Positions 43,989-54,894 are shown, counted from the first letter of the stretch. The stretch: 64,000 nt of DNA from JAXLWB01 sp046328715 (GCA_046328715.1 JAXLWB010000024.1:1-64000), one strand, 5' to 3'. Made by a program: numbers and translations. Notes: generated by a model from the sequence alone, not told the origin.

Positions 43989-46013
43989 TTACGCTGCCAG
44001 TTTCTCCTGAACCTGCAAGCCGCGCAACTCGACCAGTTGATCGCGCAGCGAGGCTGCCTTTTCGAATTCGAGTGCCTTGGCCGCTTCGCGCATCTCCTTT
44101 TCTAGCGACTTGATAAGCGTTGCCAATTCGCCTTGCGGCAAGGTGGCTGGATCGATGCGGCTTGCTGCGGTGCTGACGGTGCCGCTGGCGTTGTACTCTG
44201 GCTTGCTCTCGGCCAGCACCTTGACCCGGTCGGTGAGGTCGCGAATCGACTTGACGATGCTGCGTGGCTCGATGTTGTTCTCCAGGTTGTAGCGCAGCTG
44301 GATCTCGCGGCGGCGATTGGTCTCGTCGATGGCGCTGGTCATGGCGTCGGTCATCTTGTCGGCGTAGAGGATGGCTGTACCGTCAACGTGACGAGCCGCA
44401 CGACCGATGGTCTGGATCAGGGCGCTGCCACTGCGCAGGAAGCCCTCCTTGTCGGCGTCCAAAATCGCCACCAGAGAAACTTCGGGCAGGTCAAGACCTT
44501 CGCGCAGCAGGTTGATACCAACTACTACGTCATAGACGCCCAAGCGCAAGTCACGTAACCGTTCGACACGTTCTAGGGTCTCGATATCACTGTGCAGATA
44601 TTGTACTTTGATGTTTACTTCGCGCAGATACTCAGTCAGATCTTCGGCCATACGTTTGGTCAAGGTCGTGACCAGCGCTCGTTGTCCCTTGGCCACACGA
44701 ATCTTGATCTCCTTGAGCAGATCATCAATCTGGCCCTTGGTCGGGCGCACAACGACTTGTGGATCGACCAATCCGGTGGGGCGAATCACCTGCTCGACCG
44801 TCTGTTCGGCGTGTTGCTTTTCGTATTCGGCGGGCGTGGCGCTGACGTAGACCACCTGGTTGAGATGATCTTCAAACTCCTCAAATTTGAGCGGACGATT
44901 ATCCAGCGCACTAGGCAATCGGAAGCCATAGTCGACCAGCACCATCTTGCGTGCGCGATCCCCGTTGTACATGCCACGAATCTGTGGTACGGTCATGTGA
45001 CTCTCGTCGATCACCAGAAGCCAGTCGGTGGGAAAGTAGTCGAGCAAGGTCCAGGGCGTGCTACCAGGCGGACGACCGCCGAGCGGTCCACTATAGTTTT
45101 CCACGCCATTGCAGAAGCCGACTTCGCGCATCATTTCCAAGTCGTAGCGCACCCGTTGTTGCAGACGTTGGGCTTCGAGCAGTTTGCCCTGCGCCTGGAA
45201 CTCTTTGAGTTGTTCTTCCAACTCTGTTTCAATACGAGTTAGCGCTTCTTCGAGTTTATCTTTGGGGGTGACGAAATGTTTAGCTGGGTAGATATCAACT
45301 GACTGATGATCATCGATCACCTCACCCGTCAAGGTATCGATCTCACTGATCCGCTCGATCTCGTCGCCAAAGAGGCTGATACGATAAGCAAACTCACGGT
45401 CGGCTGGCTGGATTTCAAGCACATCGCCGCGCACGCGGAACTTGCCGCGCAACAGACTATTGTCGTTACGTTCGTAGTAGATATCGACCAACTGGCGTAA
45501 CACCTGCGAGCGGCGGATCATATCGCCGACACGCAGATTGAGCACTACTCGTCCATATTCCTGTGGGCTACCCAAGCCGTAAATCGATGAGACCGAGGCG
45601 ACAATCACTACGTCGCGCCGGCTGAAGAGCGAACTAGTTGCCGCCAGACGTAGGCGGTCGATCTCCTCGTTGCGCTCCGATTCCTTTTCTATATAAGTAT
45701 CAGTGCGTGGAATATAGGCTTCGGGCTGATAGTAGTCGTAGTAAGAGACGAAGTATTCGACTGCGTTGTTGGGTAAAAACTCGCGCATTTCGCTGTAGAG
45801 TTGCGCCGCCAACGTCTTATTGTGGGCCATAATCAAGGTAGGTTTTTGGACTTCCTCGATCACTTTGGCCATGGTATACGTTTTGCCACTTCCCGTCACG
45901 CCCAACAATACCTGGTGCTTCATTCCTTTGCGCAGGCCATCAGACAATTGATGAATGGCAACCGGTTGATCGCCTGTGGGTTTGAATTCACTAACAACTT
46001 GAAATGGTGGCAT
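43989..46013 (-). CDS. uvrB: Excinuclease ABC subunit B
   Basis: A 674-residue helicase-fold DNA-damage verification protein of nucleotide excision repair. Walker A GVTGSGKT is at residues 38-45. The beta-hairpin region YFVSYYDYYQPEAYIP is near 88-103, and the DEAD-type VIDESHMTVPQI near 336. The C-terminal UVR motif (KSLEKEMREAAKALEFEKAA) near 635-655 binds UvrC. Length is normal. ATG 46013 lacks a clear ribosome site. Monocistronic with its own terminator. No oddities seen. Confidence 0.98.
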   Translation of the reverse strand: MPPFQVVSEFKPTGDQPVAIHQLSDGLRKGMKHQVLLGVTGSGKTYTMAKVIEEVQKPTLIMAHNKTLAAQLYSEMREFLPNNAVEYFVSYYDYYQPEAYIPRTDTYIEKESERNEEIDRLRLAATSSLFSRRDVVIVASVSSIYGLGSPQEYGRVVLNLRVGDMIRRSQVLRQLVDIYYERNDNSLLRGKFRVRGDVLEIQPADREFAYRISLFGDEIERISEIDTLTGEVIDDHQSVDIYPAKHFVTPKDKLEEALTRIETELEEQLKEFQAQGKLLEAQRLQQRVRYDLEMMREVGFCNGVENYSGPLGGRPPGSTPWTLLDYFPTDWLLVIDESHMTVPQIRGMYNGDRARKMVLVDYGFRLPSALDNRPLKFEEFEDHLNQVVYVSATPAEYEKQHAEQTVEQVIRPTGLVDPQVVVRPTKGQIDDLLKEIKIRVAKGQRALVTTLTKRMAEDLTEYLREVNIKVQYLHSDIETLERVERLRDLRLGVYDVVVGINLLREGLDLPEVSLVAILDADKEGFLRSGSALIQTIGRAARHVDGTAILYADKMTDAMTSAIDETNRRREIQLRYNLENNIEPRSIVKSIRDLTDRVKVLAESKPEYNASGTVSTAASRIDPATLPQGELATLIKSLEKEMREAAKALEFEKAASLRDQLVELRGLQVQEKLAA

Positions 46014-46187
46014 GGTGTTCTTGTTTTATCCTTTTACTGCTCGCTCTAGACTCATCAGCTACATTTTGCATGAAACGTGATGCGTAAAACGTGAAACGTT
46101 CTCGAAAATTCATGCAGCACACTTCAGCGCCTATGAACAACCGATTTGGACATCAGCCACTGTAACCAAGAGCGTTTGAAAGGGGTT

Positions 46188-46799
46188 CTACTTCATCGGT
46201 TGACGAATAATCGTGTTCCACTTGCTTGGATCACTTTTGCGAATGTCGCTCAGGTAGATCTCGTGATGCTTCCCTGATAACCTGTGACCACTTTGTTCGA
46301 TAAATTCATGAACTTTGGCAATGGTCGGTCCCTCTTCGCTAAAGGGGCCAATGTGCATGATTTGCGCCGCTTTGCCTTCCTGGTAGCACTCAAAGCGCAC
46401 CTGAGAAAGCGCTGCTAGCTCCTTCTTTTTCATCACTTCCGCCATGGTCTCCGCAACCATTTCCTGACTTATCAAAGTCGGTTGCAGAATCATCATGGTC
46501 CACTTCCAGTTCGATTTATCAGCGACTGTGAAGGTAGACATATCTTCCGCCCACCACAGCCCTTCCAAAGGCATCACAACATAGTCGACCGCTTCTGCAC
46601 TCTTCTTGGCCTTAAATTTGAGGGCATAGGAGAGTGCAAAGAGCGCCTCCACTGCATTCTGGTAGTCCTGTGAACTGTTGGGATCACCTGTTCCATCAAT
46701 CATCAAATAGTGAAAAGGGGACACATCGACTTCTACCACATGAGTGGAGGACGGTTGATACAGATGTTTCAACTCTTTTTTGAGATCTATTTTGTTCAT
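46188..46799 (-). CDS. GyrI-like small-molecule-binding domain protein
   Basis: A 203-residue soluble protein from the ATG at 46799. It resembles the stand-alone GyrI-like/SOUL-type effector-binding family: YLMIDGTGDPNSSQDYQNAVEALF near residues 31-54, EGLWWAEDM near 79-87 and HIGPFSEEGPTIAKVHEFIE near 147-166. Members bind small hydrophobic or cationic ligands; some hydrolyse cyclopropanoids. No DNA-binding domain is attached. Role here unknown; not in an operon. Confidence 0.85.
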   Translation of the reverse strand: MNKIDLKKELKHLYQPSSTHVVEVDVSPFHYLMIDGTGDPNSSQDYQNAVEALFALSYALKFKAKKSAEAVDYVVMPLEGLWWAEDMSTFTVADKSNWKWTMMILQPTLISQEMVAETMAEVMKKKELAALSQVRFECYQEGKAAQIMHIGPFSEEGPTIAKVHEFIEQSGHRLSGKHHEIYLSDIRKSDPSKWNTIIRQPMK

Positions 46800-47226
46800 A
46801 CATAACCCATTGCGGAATTGTCGGAACAAGCCGCACTACAACTTATCAGTATAGCTGGTTCCTTGAGGACTGTCTATAACCTTTTTTCCATTTTAGCACC
46901 CAATGGGGACAAAAATGATCCGCTTTTGTAAATGGCTGACAAAGTTCGTGGCTGTGCAGGTAAAGGTATTCAATACCAGGAGTTGAAAGAGCGCTATCAG
47001 TGTACGACGCACAGTGTAGCTGATGAGTCGCAAAGGCTTGTTGCATGAGCAGGCGGCTTAGGAACATATTTGTCAGACCTTCAACCGGCAGCGAAACCCA
47101 GCGGCTACAAAAGCCATAGAGTTTTAACACCAGTAGGGGCATGCTTTCAGCCGCACAAAGGTCGATCCAGCTTTCAAGTAGAGTCGCAGGGGTGAAAATG
47201 AGTGTGTAATACAGAGGGAATATAAG
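46800..47226. other. Gene-free spacer with a decayed repeat
   Basis: A 98-codon minus-strand frame exists but lacks a ribosome site, codon pattern or family similarity. The part 47098-47160 (CAGCGGCTACAAAAG... GTAGGGGCATGC... AGCCGCACAAAGG) is a decayed member of the repeat family at 17740 and 21335. Confidence 0.5.
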
Positions 47227-47982
47227 CTAAGTGGTGCCTTCCGACTCGGTCCCGCTTTCTAGGCGCTCTTGCCATGCCTCCGCGTCGTAGTACATTAACA
47301 GATCAACCAAGCGAGGCAACTGTTTGTGACCTTCATAGGGATTTCTGACGCGATGAATCTGGGCCAGGGCTGCTTTCATTTGGTCGATCTTCTGTGCTGG
47401 TTTGATGGCAATCGCGTTCGCAATTACTTTACCGCTGCCGCGTTCGTAGACAGTGATTTCACCCCAAGGAGAGGTGACATTTTTGCGAAATTGACGGATA
47501 ACACCAAGGATCCAGTCAAAATAGGCAGGTGGATCAACCGCCAGCGCAATTTCGCCACTTAGGATCTGTGAAAAGGTAATCGTGCGGTTTGAAACTGCCG
47601 AAAAAGGATTATAGAGTTGCAGCCCTTTGTCGGTCACCTCGATCCAGTTCAGTGAAAACGGAGTGCCATTGACCATCGACATCAGCCAGCGCAAGAAGAG
47701 ACCGCGCAACCCATGCCCGCCTAGGTTGGTAATGGGACTATCCTTGAGGTCTGCAACAAACTTCTCGGCATCTCGCAGCTTCAAGACGAGATCGTCGTTG
47801 ATCTTCTGGAGCTTGGCCAGCTCCTCTTTGGCTTTTTTGATGGCCTGATCAGGGGGCAACTTGGCAAGCGGTTGAGCAATGCGGATTGCATATTCATCGG
47901 GCAAAGGCCAGTTGGTAGGGGGCTGTTGCTGAATCCGACGAATTTGCTCAAGTGGCGGTAGGTTTTGTGTTGATTCGGCCAT
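47227..47982 (-). CDS. Protein of unknown function with coiled coil (envelope cluster)
   Basis: A 251-residue protein without signal peptide. Residues about 45-80 form a coiled coil (AIKKAKEELAKLQKINDDLVLKL, split around charged heptads). The C-terminal half is mixed alpha/beta with LNWIEVTDKGLQLYNPFSAV and VTSPWGEITVYERGSGKVI. No family recognised. It ends the minus-strand run with the LysM and M23-like genes but is preceded by a terminator-like hairpin at 47990-48066, so it may be transcribed separately or at reduced level. Confidence 0.65.
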   Translation of the reverse strand: MAESTQNLPPLEQIRRIQQQPPTNWPLPDEYAIRIAQPLAKLPPDQAIKKAKEELAKLQKINDDLVLKLRDAEKFVADLKDSPITNLGGHGLRGLFLRWLMSMVNGTPFSLNWIEVTDKGLQLYNPFSAVSNRTITFSQILSGEIALAVDPPAYFDWILGVIRQFRKNVTSPWGEITVYERGSGKVIANAIAIKPAQKIDQMKAALAQIHRVRNPYEGHKQLPRLVDLLMYYDAEAWQERLESGTESEGTT

Positions 47983-47989
47983 AACTCAC

Positions 47990-48066
47990 AAAAAAGAGAG
48001 GGCATATGCAGGGGGCTGGAACGAGAGTCCAACTGGATTCTTGTGTACCAGCAACTGCATATGCCC
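47990..48066 (-). terminator. Terminator-like hairpin after the LysM gene
   Basis: GGGCATATGCAG and CTGCATATGCCC are perfect 12-base arms around 43 bases (48000-48066). On the minus strand they are followed by CTCTCTTTTTTG. It sits between the LysM gene stop (48071) and the next start (47982). Confidence 0.65.
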
Positions 48067-48070
48067 TAAA

Positions 48071-49042
48071 TTACTTACTCGGGATAATTAATTCCCAGCC
48101 AGGACTAATGATATTGGGATTTGCCTTGAGTTGGGGATACTTTTCCGTGTTAGCAGCGACAAGTGCACTAACTTTGATTCCATATTTGTCAGCAATCGCA
48201 CCCAAACTTTCGCCGGGCAACACCTTATGGGTCCCCGCACTACCCGTTGTCGGCCCACCCGTTCCTGGAACAGGGGTGGGAGCTGTGTAGACAGGCGGAG
48301 TTTGGTAGGCAATATCAGGCCACAAGCCTGAGCCGTAGACCGTAAATGGATTGTTTTGCGTGTAGTACCCGCCACCGGTCAGCCCACGGGCGGCTGTGCC
48401 ATTGACCTCAATAAATACCTGAGATTTGAAGTTGTTGTCACTGCAACTCAGTTGCCATGATTCCTGACGTTGCGGTAGCCAGGAGCGCCAGTTGTTGTCA
48501 GAATAGACATCGCAGACGACATTGACCGGAATATCGCGGCGATTCATGACCTTTGCATTGTCATTGATATTGCCAGTTGGATTGTAGATGCTTTGCAAGG
48601 CAGCGGCCCAAAGATCAATGGCATTCGACTTTAGCGTTCCCTGTACAACGGGGATGGGATTGGTGCCAGTGCCTGTCTCATCTGTACTCTCTTCACCCTT
48701 TGCGCTCCCCCACAAACTCCAGGTGGAAGAGACCAGTGGGTTATTGCTGACTGGAAAACGAAAGCCACCGGAAATCTCGTTGATCTCACGTGCCATGCGC
48801 GTGCGGGGCAGTGAATCCAGCACCTGACTAAAGATCCAGTCTCCTGTAATGACGGTTAAACAGCCCATCAAGATGGCAATCCCACCCAATACGACCGTGA
48901 TCCGGATGATATCGCCAATGTTCCAAGCCTTGACGCTGCTTAAGACCATCGGCACAATCTTGAAGAAGTAAAGATAGACGATTGCAAAGGCGATTATGAT
49001 GTAGATTGCGCTAAAGAACCACTCAAAGACTGCATTGGGCAT
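48071..49042 (-). CDS. Membrane protein with C-terminal LysM domain
   Basis: A 323-residue protein. Two membrane helices lie at about residues 8-35 (FFSAIYIIIAFAIVYLYFF) and 47-70 (ITVVLGGIAILMGCLTVI). An extracytoplasmic domain of unknown fold with paired cysteines (VVCDVYSDNNWRSW, WQLSCSDN) follows. After a Pro/Thr/Gly linker a LysM module is at about 270-321 (THKVLPGESLGAIADKYGI, IISPGWELIIP), which binds glycan/peptidoglycan. It is in line with the M23-like gene upstream; together they look like an envelope or secretion apparatus. ATG 49042; no strong ribosome site. Confidence 0.8.
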   Translation of the reverse strand: MPNAVFEWFFSAIYIIIAFAIVYLYFFKIVPMVLSSVKAWNIGDIIRITVVLGGIAILMGCLTVITGDWIFSQVLDSLPRTRMAREINEISGGFRFPVSNNPLVSSTWSLWGSAKGEESTDETGTGTNPIPVVQGTLKSNAIDLWAAALQSIYNPTGNINDNAKVMNRRDIPVNVVCDVYSDNNWRSWLPQRQESWQLSCSDNNFKSQVFIEVNGTAARGLTGGGYYTQNNPFTVYGSGLWPDIAYQTPPVYTAPTPVPGTGGPTTGSAGTHKVLPGESLGAIADKYGIKVSALVAANTEKYPQLKANPNIISPGWELIIPSK

Positions 49043-49181
49043 ACAGATTCCTTATTTTCCAGGGCTTACACCTTGTGGCCGAAATTCTCCCAACATGTCC
49101 AAACTTCTTTTGGAGCAGCGTAAGTCCTCTTTATGATATTGAGGGCAGTAAATCGTCGAACAGATACTCTTCTTTGCTCTT

Positions 49182-49197
49182 GGATTATACCACAAAT
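49182..49197 (-). promoter_or_regulatory. Possible -10 box for the LysM gene
   Basis: GTGGTATAATCC on the minus strand contains a consensus TATAAT about 140 bases before the start at 49042. The matching -35 is not clear. Confidence 0.35.
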
Positions 49198-50909
49198 TAT
49201 TGCTGAACCCACCAACCAATATTTTTTGCTTTTGGATCAGAAAAAAGTGTAATCCATCGCTGACAATCATAGCCAGTTGCTGTACCGAAATTCGTACACG
49301 AGCGATTGATCGGCCAGCGTTTGTCGAAAGCCATCAACCCAGAATCGCGTGCGCCGACACCAAACAACTCTTGCATCGTACTGACGCCGGCGAGTTTGGT
49401 GGCAACGGTGCCATAGCCGGTAAAGATCGGGACTACCGTTACATTGTTGCCAGAAAGGTTACGCGCATTGAGCAAACTTTTGAGAAAGCCAGTATAACCA
49501 TTTGTGCTCACTGTAATATTGTGGTAGACGTCCCAAACCACTAGAATTCCTCGCCCGCTCAATCCTGCTTTGCTGCGCTGGTCACCCAGGTAACGCACAA
49601 TCTCGCGAATGTCGTCATCGGTTACGTGGCTCATGAATTCGAGATCGAGAGCGATGCCGTCCAGTCCAAAGTCGACAAGTTCGTCAATCGCCTCTTTGGC
49701 CAAATCCATGTCGCCTTCCACGTCGATGATCACCAAGCCACCAACCATATGCATGGCATTGATCAGCTGGCGCGCTTGTTTGTAGCCAAAGCTGCCGTTG
49801 ATGCGTGGAATTGCCACCATAATTGGCGTAGAGCCAGTGTAAGCCTGTACATCTTCTTTCCAACTGGCTGTCAAAGCCACAATTTCATTAACATCACAGA
49901 CCCGCCCCAAGGTACCAACCGTCTGGCAGGGGGAACCCCAAACTGCACTATATTGGGCGTCACTGCTATAACCAAAACTAAGAGTAGGCAGAAAACCATA
50001 GCGAGTAAAGGTCCAAAGATCGCTATAGCTCATCCCTTCATCGATCATCCAGATCTGTACCGCGAGTGCAGTACTGCATAATAGGGTCGGCGCTGTGAAT
50101 GCCAGCAAGAGATTGGCCCCAAACCAAAATCGACTTTGCCGAAAGCGATTGACATTGGCGGATGAGGCCCAAAAGAGCCGCAAAAAGAAAGCTCCCGACT
50201 CACGCGCCACCTGGGTAGTTGTTTCTGGACGGGCAATGGCTAAAATTACGATAATTAGGAGGAGGATTCCTAACTGCCCTTGTGGCATTGTTAAAAAGCG
50301 TTGTAAACTTGACGGCTCTTGCGACCACACGACGTCGCCCAGTCCACCCAATCCGCTGCCCGGTGCAGAACAAAACTTGCAGTAACGGATTGAGTTAGGA
50401 CTGAAGAACTTACTGACCTTGACGCGCAAGTTCGTCTTATTATCTGTAATCTCCCAATGCACATGTGGGCCGAAGCTCGTCTGTCCAGTCCATCCTACAC
50501 GCCCGATTTGTGTCCAGGCAGTCACTCGGGTTCCCGCATCAACCAGGATGTTATCTTTCCCCTCGTTGATCATATGGCCATAAATGCTGTTATAGCCATC
50601 ATCGTGTTGAATAAACGCCCAGCACCCATACCCTCCTGCATTGTTACATCCGGCGTAGAGCACTTTGCCGTCACTCATCGGGTATACGGGAGTACCAAGT
50701 GGTGCCGAGAGATCCCAAGCATCCACCGACCTACGAGCAAGATGGTCTTCTTCGTCTGACGATAATACAGGATTCGCCACCGGAGTTAGCCAGCGACCGT
50801 TGGTAGCCAGCAAACGTCCTCCCGTGAGAAACGGTATTTGAAATCCTGTCGCTAAAAGGAGATACAATCCAATGAGCGCCAGGACTATAGTCATCAGTCC
50901 TCGCCCCAT
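49197..50909 (-). CDS. Membrane protein with degenerate M23 peptidase domain and a TIM-barrel-like C terminus
   Basis: A 570-residue protein. An N-terminal signal/anchor helix (TIVLALIGLYLLLA, about residues 7-20) precedes an M23/LytM-like domain at about 50-180 (VDAWDLSAPLGTPVYPMSDG, IYGHM, SFGPHVHWEI). The usual H-x-G-x-D zinc motif reads R-R-S-V-D, so one zinc ligand is replaced. Two further membrane helices are near 215-232 and 265-285. Residues about 310-560 resemble a glycosidase-type barrel (VIIDVEGDMDLAKEAID, GLDGIALDLEFMS). It may bind and remodel the cell wall at a transport or fibre site; this is inferred. First gene of the envelope run. Confidence 0.75.
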   Translation of the reverse strand: MGRGLMTIVLALIGLYLLLATGFQIPFLTGGRLLATNGRWLTPVANPVLSSDEEDHLARRSVDAWDLSAPLGTPVYPMSDGKVLYAGCNNAGGYGCWAFIQHDDGYNSIYGHMINEGKDNILVDAGTRVTAWTQIGRVGWTGQTSFGPHVHWEITDNKTNLRVKVSKFFSPNSIRYCKFCSAPGSGLGGLGDVVWSQEPSSLQRFLTMPQGQLGILLLIIVILAIARPETTTQVARESGAFFLRLFWASSANVNRFRQSRFWFGANLLLAFTAPTLLCSTALAVQIWMIDEGMSYSDLWTFTRYGFLPTLSFGYSSDAQYSAVWGSPCQTVGTLGRVCDVNEIVALTASWKEDVQAYTGSTPIMVAIPRINGSFGYKQARQLINAMHMVGGLVIIDVEGDMDLAKEAIDELVDFGLDGIALDLEFMSHVTDDDIREIVRYLGDQRSKAGLSGRGILVVWDVYHNITVSTNGYTGFLKSLLNARNLSGNNVTVVPIFTGYGTVATKLAGVSTMQELFGVGARDSGLMAFDKRWPINRSCTNFGTATGYDCQRWITLFSDPKAKNIGWWVQQ

Positions 50910-51258
50910 ATCGGTGCCAACTTCGTAAGTTTGTTCTTATTTTCTATCAGTTTGCACGCTTATGCAACTGTAGCGTGTGTTCAATTGTCATAATTCACGT
51001 TTTGACGCGTAAATGTCCAGTTGGTTGCCGTTAATTTTGCAAGGTTAGGGCTTACGCTGGCTACCGAGACGTTGGAAGCGACTTGGTAAGTGATAACCAA
51101 CAGACGTGTAAGCCTCATATTGCTGGAGCTTGAAGGATTACGCAGCACAGTTACTTATGTCCAGCGATACGATTGAAGTTGTTGCAATGTGATTCGAGCC
51201 GCTAGCGTAAGTGTACAAGCCGCCCAAAAGTGAATTGCGCCCTCGCCTTTTGGTATCT
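50910..51258. other. Gene-free spacer
   Basis: No coding frame, repeat or RNA was recognised here. The region separates the envelope cluster from the tRNA promoter. Confidence 0.5.
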
Positions 51259-51287
51259 TTGACAAGTGAGCACGCTTCTGATATTCT
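51259..51287 (+). promoter_or_regulatory. Promoter of tRNA-Pro
   Basis: TTGACA (51259-51264) and TATTCT (51282-51287) are separated by 17 bases, and the tRNA starts 11 bases after the -10. Confidence 0.85.
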
Positions 51288-51298
51288 ATCACAGGAAT

Positions 51299-51372
<74 letters not shown>

Positions 51373-51379
51373 CACAGAT

Positions 51380-51410
51380 CGGCCAGTCTTAACAAGACTG
51401 GCCGTTTTTT
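51380..51410 (+). terminator. Rho-independent terminator of tRNA-Pro
   Basis: CGGCCAGTCTT and AAGACTGGCCG, with AC/AA in the loop, form a tight stem followed by TTTTTT, 8 bases after the tRNA. Confidence 0.93.
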
Positions 51411-51453
51411 ATTTCCAGACAAATTAAACCGCCCTATCCCTACGTTAATGAGA

Positions 51454-52359
51454 TTACAACCTTCTCTCTGTTTCCTGGAGCTGTAATGCTAGATCGTACC
51501 CTTCTTTGCGTACGAGTAGATCAACGTAGTACATGACGATTGCGAGATTGCTGAAAGGCAGAATGACGACTCTGATCAAGTTGGAAGATACACCATTCAG
51601 GATCGCCAGCCACTTTTCGGTACCAGGTGGTACGGATAGGATAACTACCGAAGTGACGATTGCTGGCAAAAACATGATCACCCAACCCAAAATGCCCACA
51701 ATCAATGTAAAGCCAAAGGTGCGCCAGAACATTCCTTCTGTCAGTTTCCAACTACGTTGCAACGCTTGAATGACACCCGCCTTTTCGCTAACCAAGACTA
51801 CGGTCGCAACCGCAAGGCGAGCCATGCAGAAAAACAGCGCCGGAATAAATAATAGAATGCCAAACGGTCCTATACAAAGTGCAGGAATCCCGACCAAGAC
51901 CAAAGCAGCCACGAGCATGAGGATGCCAAGCAGTATAGTAGTCAACAGATAACGTCCCATGTGACGAAGTCCACCCGAGATGCTTTGACCTACAGTGGGT
52001 GAGAGACCTTGTAGCACCTGAGTCGATTGGTAGATAATCACAAGGGGGAGCGCTAGAATCAGGAATGAATTGAGTAGATTGATCCACCACAACCAGCTAC
52101 TCGCTCCAGCGGATGCATTTGAAACACGAATAAAGCGTTCAAAAATAGGGGTTAAAGGATTATTGGGGTCGAGAGTTGGCGTTGTTACTGGTACTGGTTT
52201 TGCCGTCATGATTGCAAGCGATTGCAAAACAGCAAGCGGTACCAAGAACAATAGCGGTATAAGAATAAATTCGGTAAAGCGTGCACGTAGGAGACGTGCT
52301 GAGCGGTCAAGGATATCACCAATCGTTAAAGGTTGGGTTGCAATCAGGGGATGTTGCAT
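51454..52359 (-). CDS. Polytopic membrane protein (glycerophosphodiester phosphodiesterase membrane-domain type)
   Basis: A 301-residue protein with about six membrane helices starting with FILIPLLFLVPLAVLQSLAIM (about residues 31-51). The cytosolic N terminus PLTIGDILDRSARLLRARF is typical of the GPDPase_memb/DUF975-like family. There is no phosphodiesterase domain. Its start lies 5 bases after the lysS stop, so it is co-transcribed with lysS. Role unknown; such proteins are common and often paralogous in Gram-positive-like phyla. Confidence 0.8.
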   Translation of the reverse strand: MQHPLIATQPLTIGDILDRSARLLRARFTEFILIPLLFLVPLAVLQSLAIMTAKPVPVTTPTLDPNNPLTPIFERFIRVSNASAGASSWLWWINLLNSFLILALPLVIIYQSTQVLQGLSPTVGQSISGGLRHMGRYLLTTILLGILMLVAALVLVGIPALCIGPFGILLFIPALFFCMARLAVATVVLVSEKAGVIQALQRSWKLTEGMFWRTFGFTLIVGILGWVIMFLPAIVTSVVILSVPPGTEKWLAILNGVSSNLIRVVILPFSNLAIVMYYVDLLVRKEGYDLALQLQETERRL

Positions 52360-52364
52360 ATCGA

Positions 52365-53882
<1,518 letters not shown>

Positions 53883-53907
53883 GAATAAAACCCTTCTAGC
53901 TGTTGAG

Positions 53908-53998
53908 AGTAGGACAGTAGGTCAGTAAAATAGTGAGACAGTGAGACAGTCATTACACTGACTTACTGTCTCACTGTCCTACTGATCATAACGTGTGA
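53908..53998. repeat. Word-repeat hairpin between greA and lysS
   Basis: AGTAGGACAGTAGGTCAGTA and GTGAGACAGTGAGACAGT words pair with ACTGACTTACTGTCTCACTG and TCCTACT. The two arms are built from one reiterated word (CAGT/GAGACAGT). It shares words with the hairpin at 36441. Confidence 0.7.
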
Positions 53999-54472
53999 TC
54001 ATTCAATTTTTAAAATCTCGAACTTGACATCGCCACCAGGTGTTTTGACGTTGACTTTTTGCCCCTTCTTTTTGCCAAGAAGTGCCTGACCCATTGGGCT
54101 TTCGTTGCTGATGCGGCCGTTGGTGGGGTCTGCCTCTCTAGAGCCGACGAGCGTGTAGGTTTCCTCGAAATCCGTATCGACTTCACGTATAATCACTGTG
54201 CGCCCTAGCGACACGACATTGCCTGTCGTATTCTCTTCAATCAGTTGGGCGTGTTTTACAGTGTACTCCAATTCACGGATGCGCCCTTCTAGAAATCCTT
54301 GAGCCGTTTTGGCCTCATCGTAGCCAGCATTTTCGCTGAGATCGCCTTCGGCCTTGGCTTCGGCAATCATCTGTGCCACCTCACGTCGTCGGACGGTTAC
54401 CAAATATTGGAGTTCATCCTTAACTTTCTGAAGACCTTCCGGGGTAAGATAAACCGGTTGATTGCTACTCAT
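53999..54472 (-). CDS. greA: Transcription elongation factor GreA
   Basis: A 157-residue protein. The N-terminal coiled coil carries the family signature KVKDELQYL..RREVAQMIAEA..EGDLSENAGYDEAK near residues 17-57, with the acidic tip (GDLSEN) that stimulates RNA cleavage in stalled RNA polymerase. The C-terminal FKBP-like domain has SNESPMGQALLGKKKG. The ATG at 54472 was chosen; an in-frame GTG lies 9 bases upstream. It leads the greA-lysS pair. Confidence 0.96.
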   Translation of the reverse strand: MSSNQPVYLTPEGLQKVKDELQYLVTVRRREVAQMIAEAKAEGDLSENAGYDEAKTAQGFLEGRIRELEYTVKHAQLIEENTTGNVVSLGRTVIIREVDTDFEETYTLVGSREADPTNGRISNESPMGQALLGKKKGQKVNVKTPGGDVKFEILKIE

Positions 54473-54509
54473 ATCATTCACATCCAGTCCAAAAGGGAAA
54501 TAGGTTAAC

Positions 54510-54538
54510 TCTATAACGTGAATGCTTCAAGTCGGCAA
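54510..54538 (-). promoter_or_regulatory. Putative sigma-70-type promoter for greA
   Basis: On the minus strand TTGCCG (54533-54538) and TATAGA (54510-54515) are 17 bases apart, about 40 bases before the greA start. Confidence 0.5.
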
Positions 54539-54689
54539 AGCATCCACTTGCAGATAGTGACGTACGCTTCCATCAAGAAGTTACTCAAACTTGGCATGCC
54601 AAGTGCGTAGGCCCTACTTGTAATAGATCAACGCAAAAAAGCTGACAGAAGTTTCAAGTTCATGTTTGGCAATGGGAGATCCTAAAAAC

Positions 54690-54894
54690 AACGCCATACT
54701 GTGGTTGCAATGAGCCTGCTCTTCTTACAGGACAGGCGTAAGGGAACAGGAGTTTTCTAGCTCTTTTTCCAGATGCAAACTCCGGTCTCATTCAGAGCAC
54801 AGTTTTGAAGCGGCAGCGTTACTCCGAAGCGAAGAAAATTCGATTGCCAGCAAAACAAAGCAAACGCCGACCTGCAAAACAGGTCGGCCTTTCT
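54690..54894 (+). ncRNA. Candidate structured small RNA with terminator (6S-like rod)
   Basis: Between divergent greA and the methyltransferase, four nested inverted segments form a rod: AACGC 54690/816, ACTGTG 698/798, AATGAG 709/787 and GGAGTTT 749/777 (start positions of each arm, last three digits). Large internal loops separate them. About 45 bases further a tight terminator follows (GCCGACCTG/CAGGTCGGC, then CTTTCT; 54866-54894). There is no ORF and no protein gene for the terminator to serve. The rod shape recalls 6S RNA, but no conserved 6S bases were confirmed and no promoter was found. Confidence 0.35.

Noticed and set aside
46846..47142. 98-codon minus-strand frame between the GyrI-like gene and the envelope cluster
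   Set aside because: Crosses a decayed non-coding repeat, no ribosome site, composition unlike neighbours.
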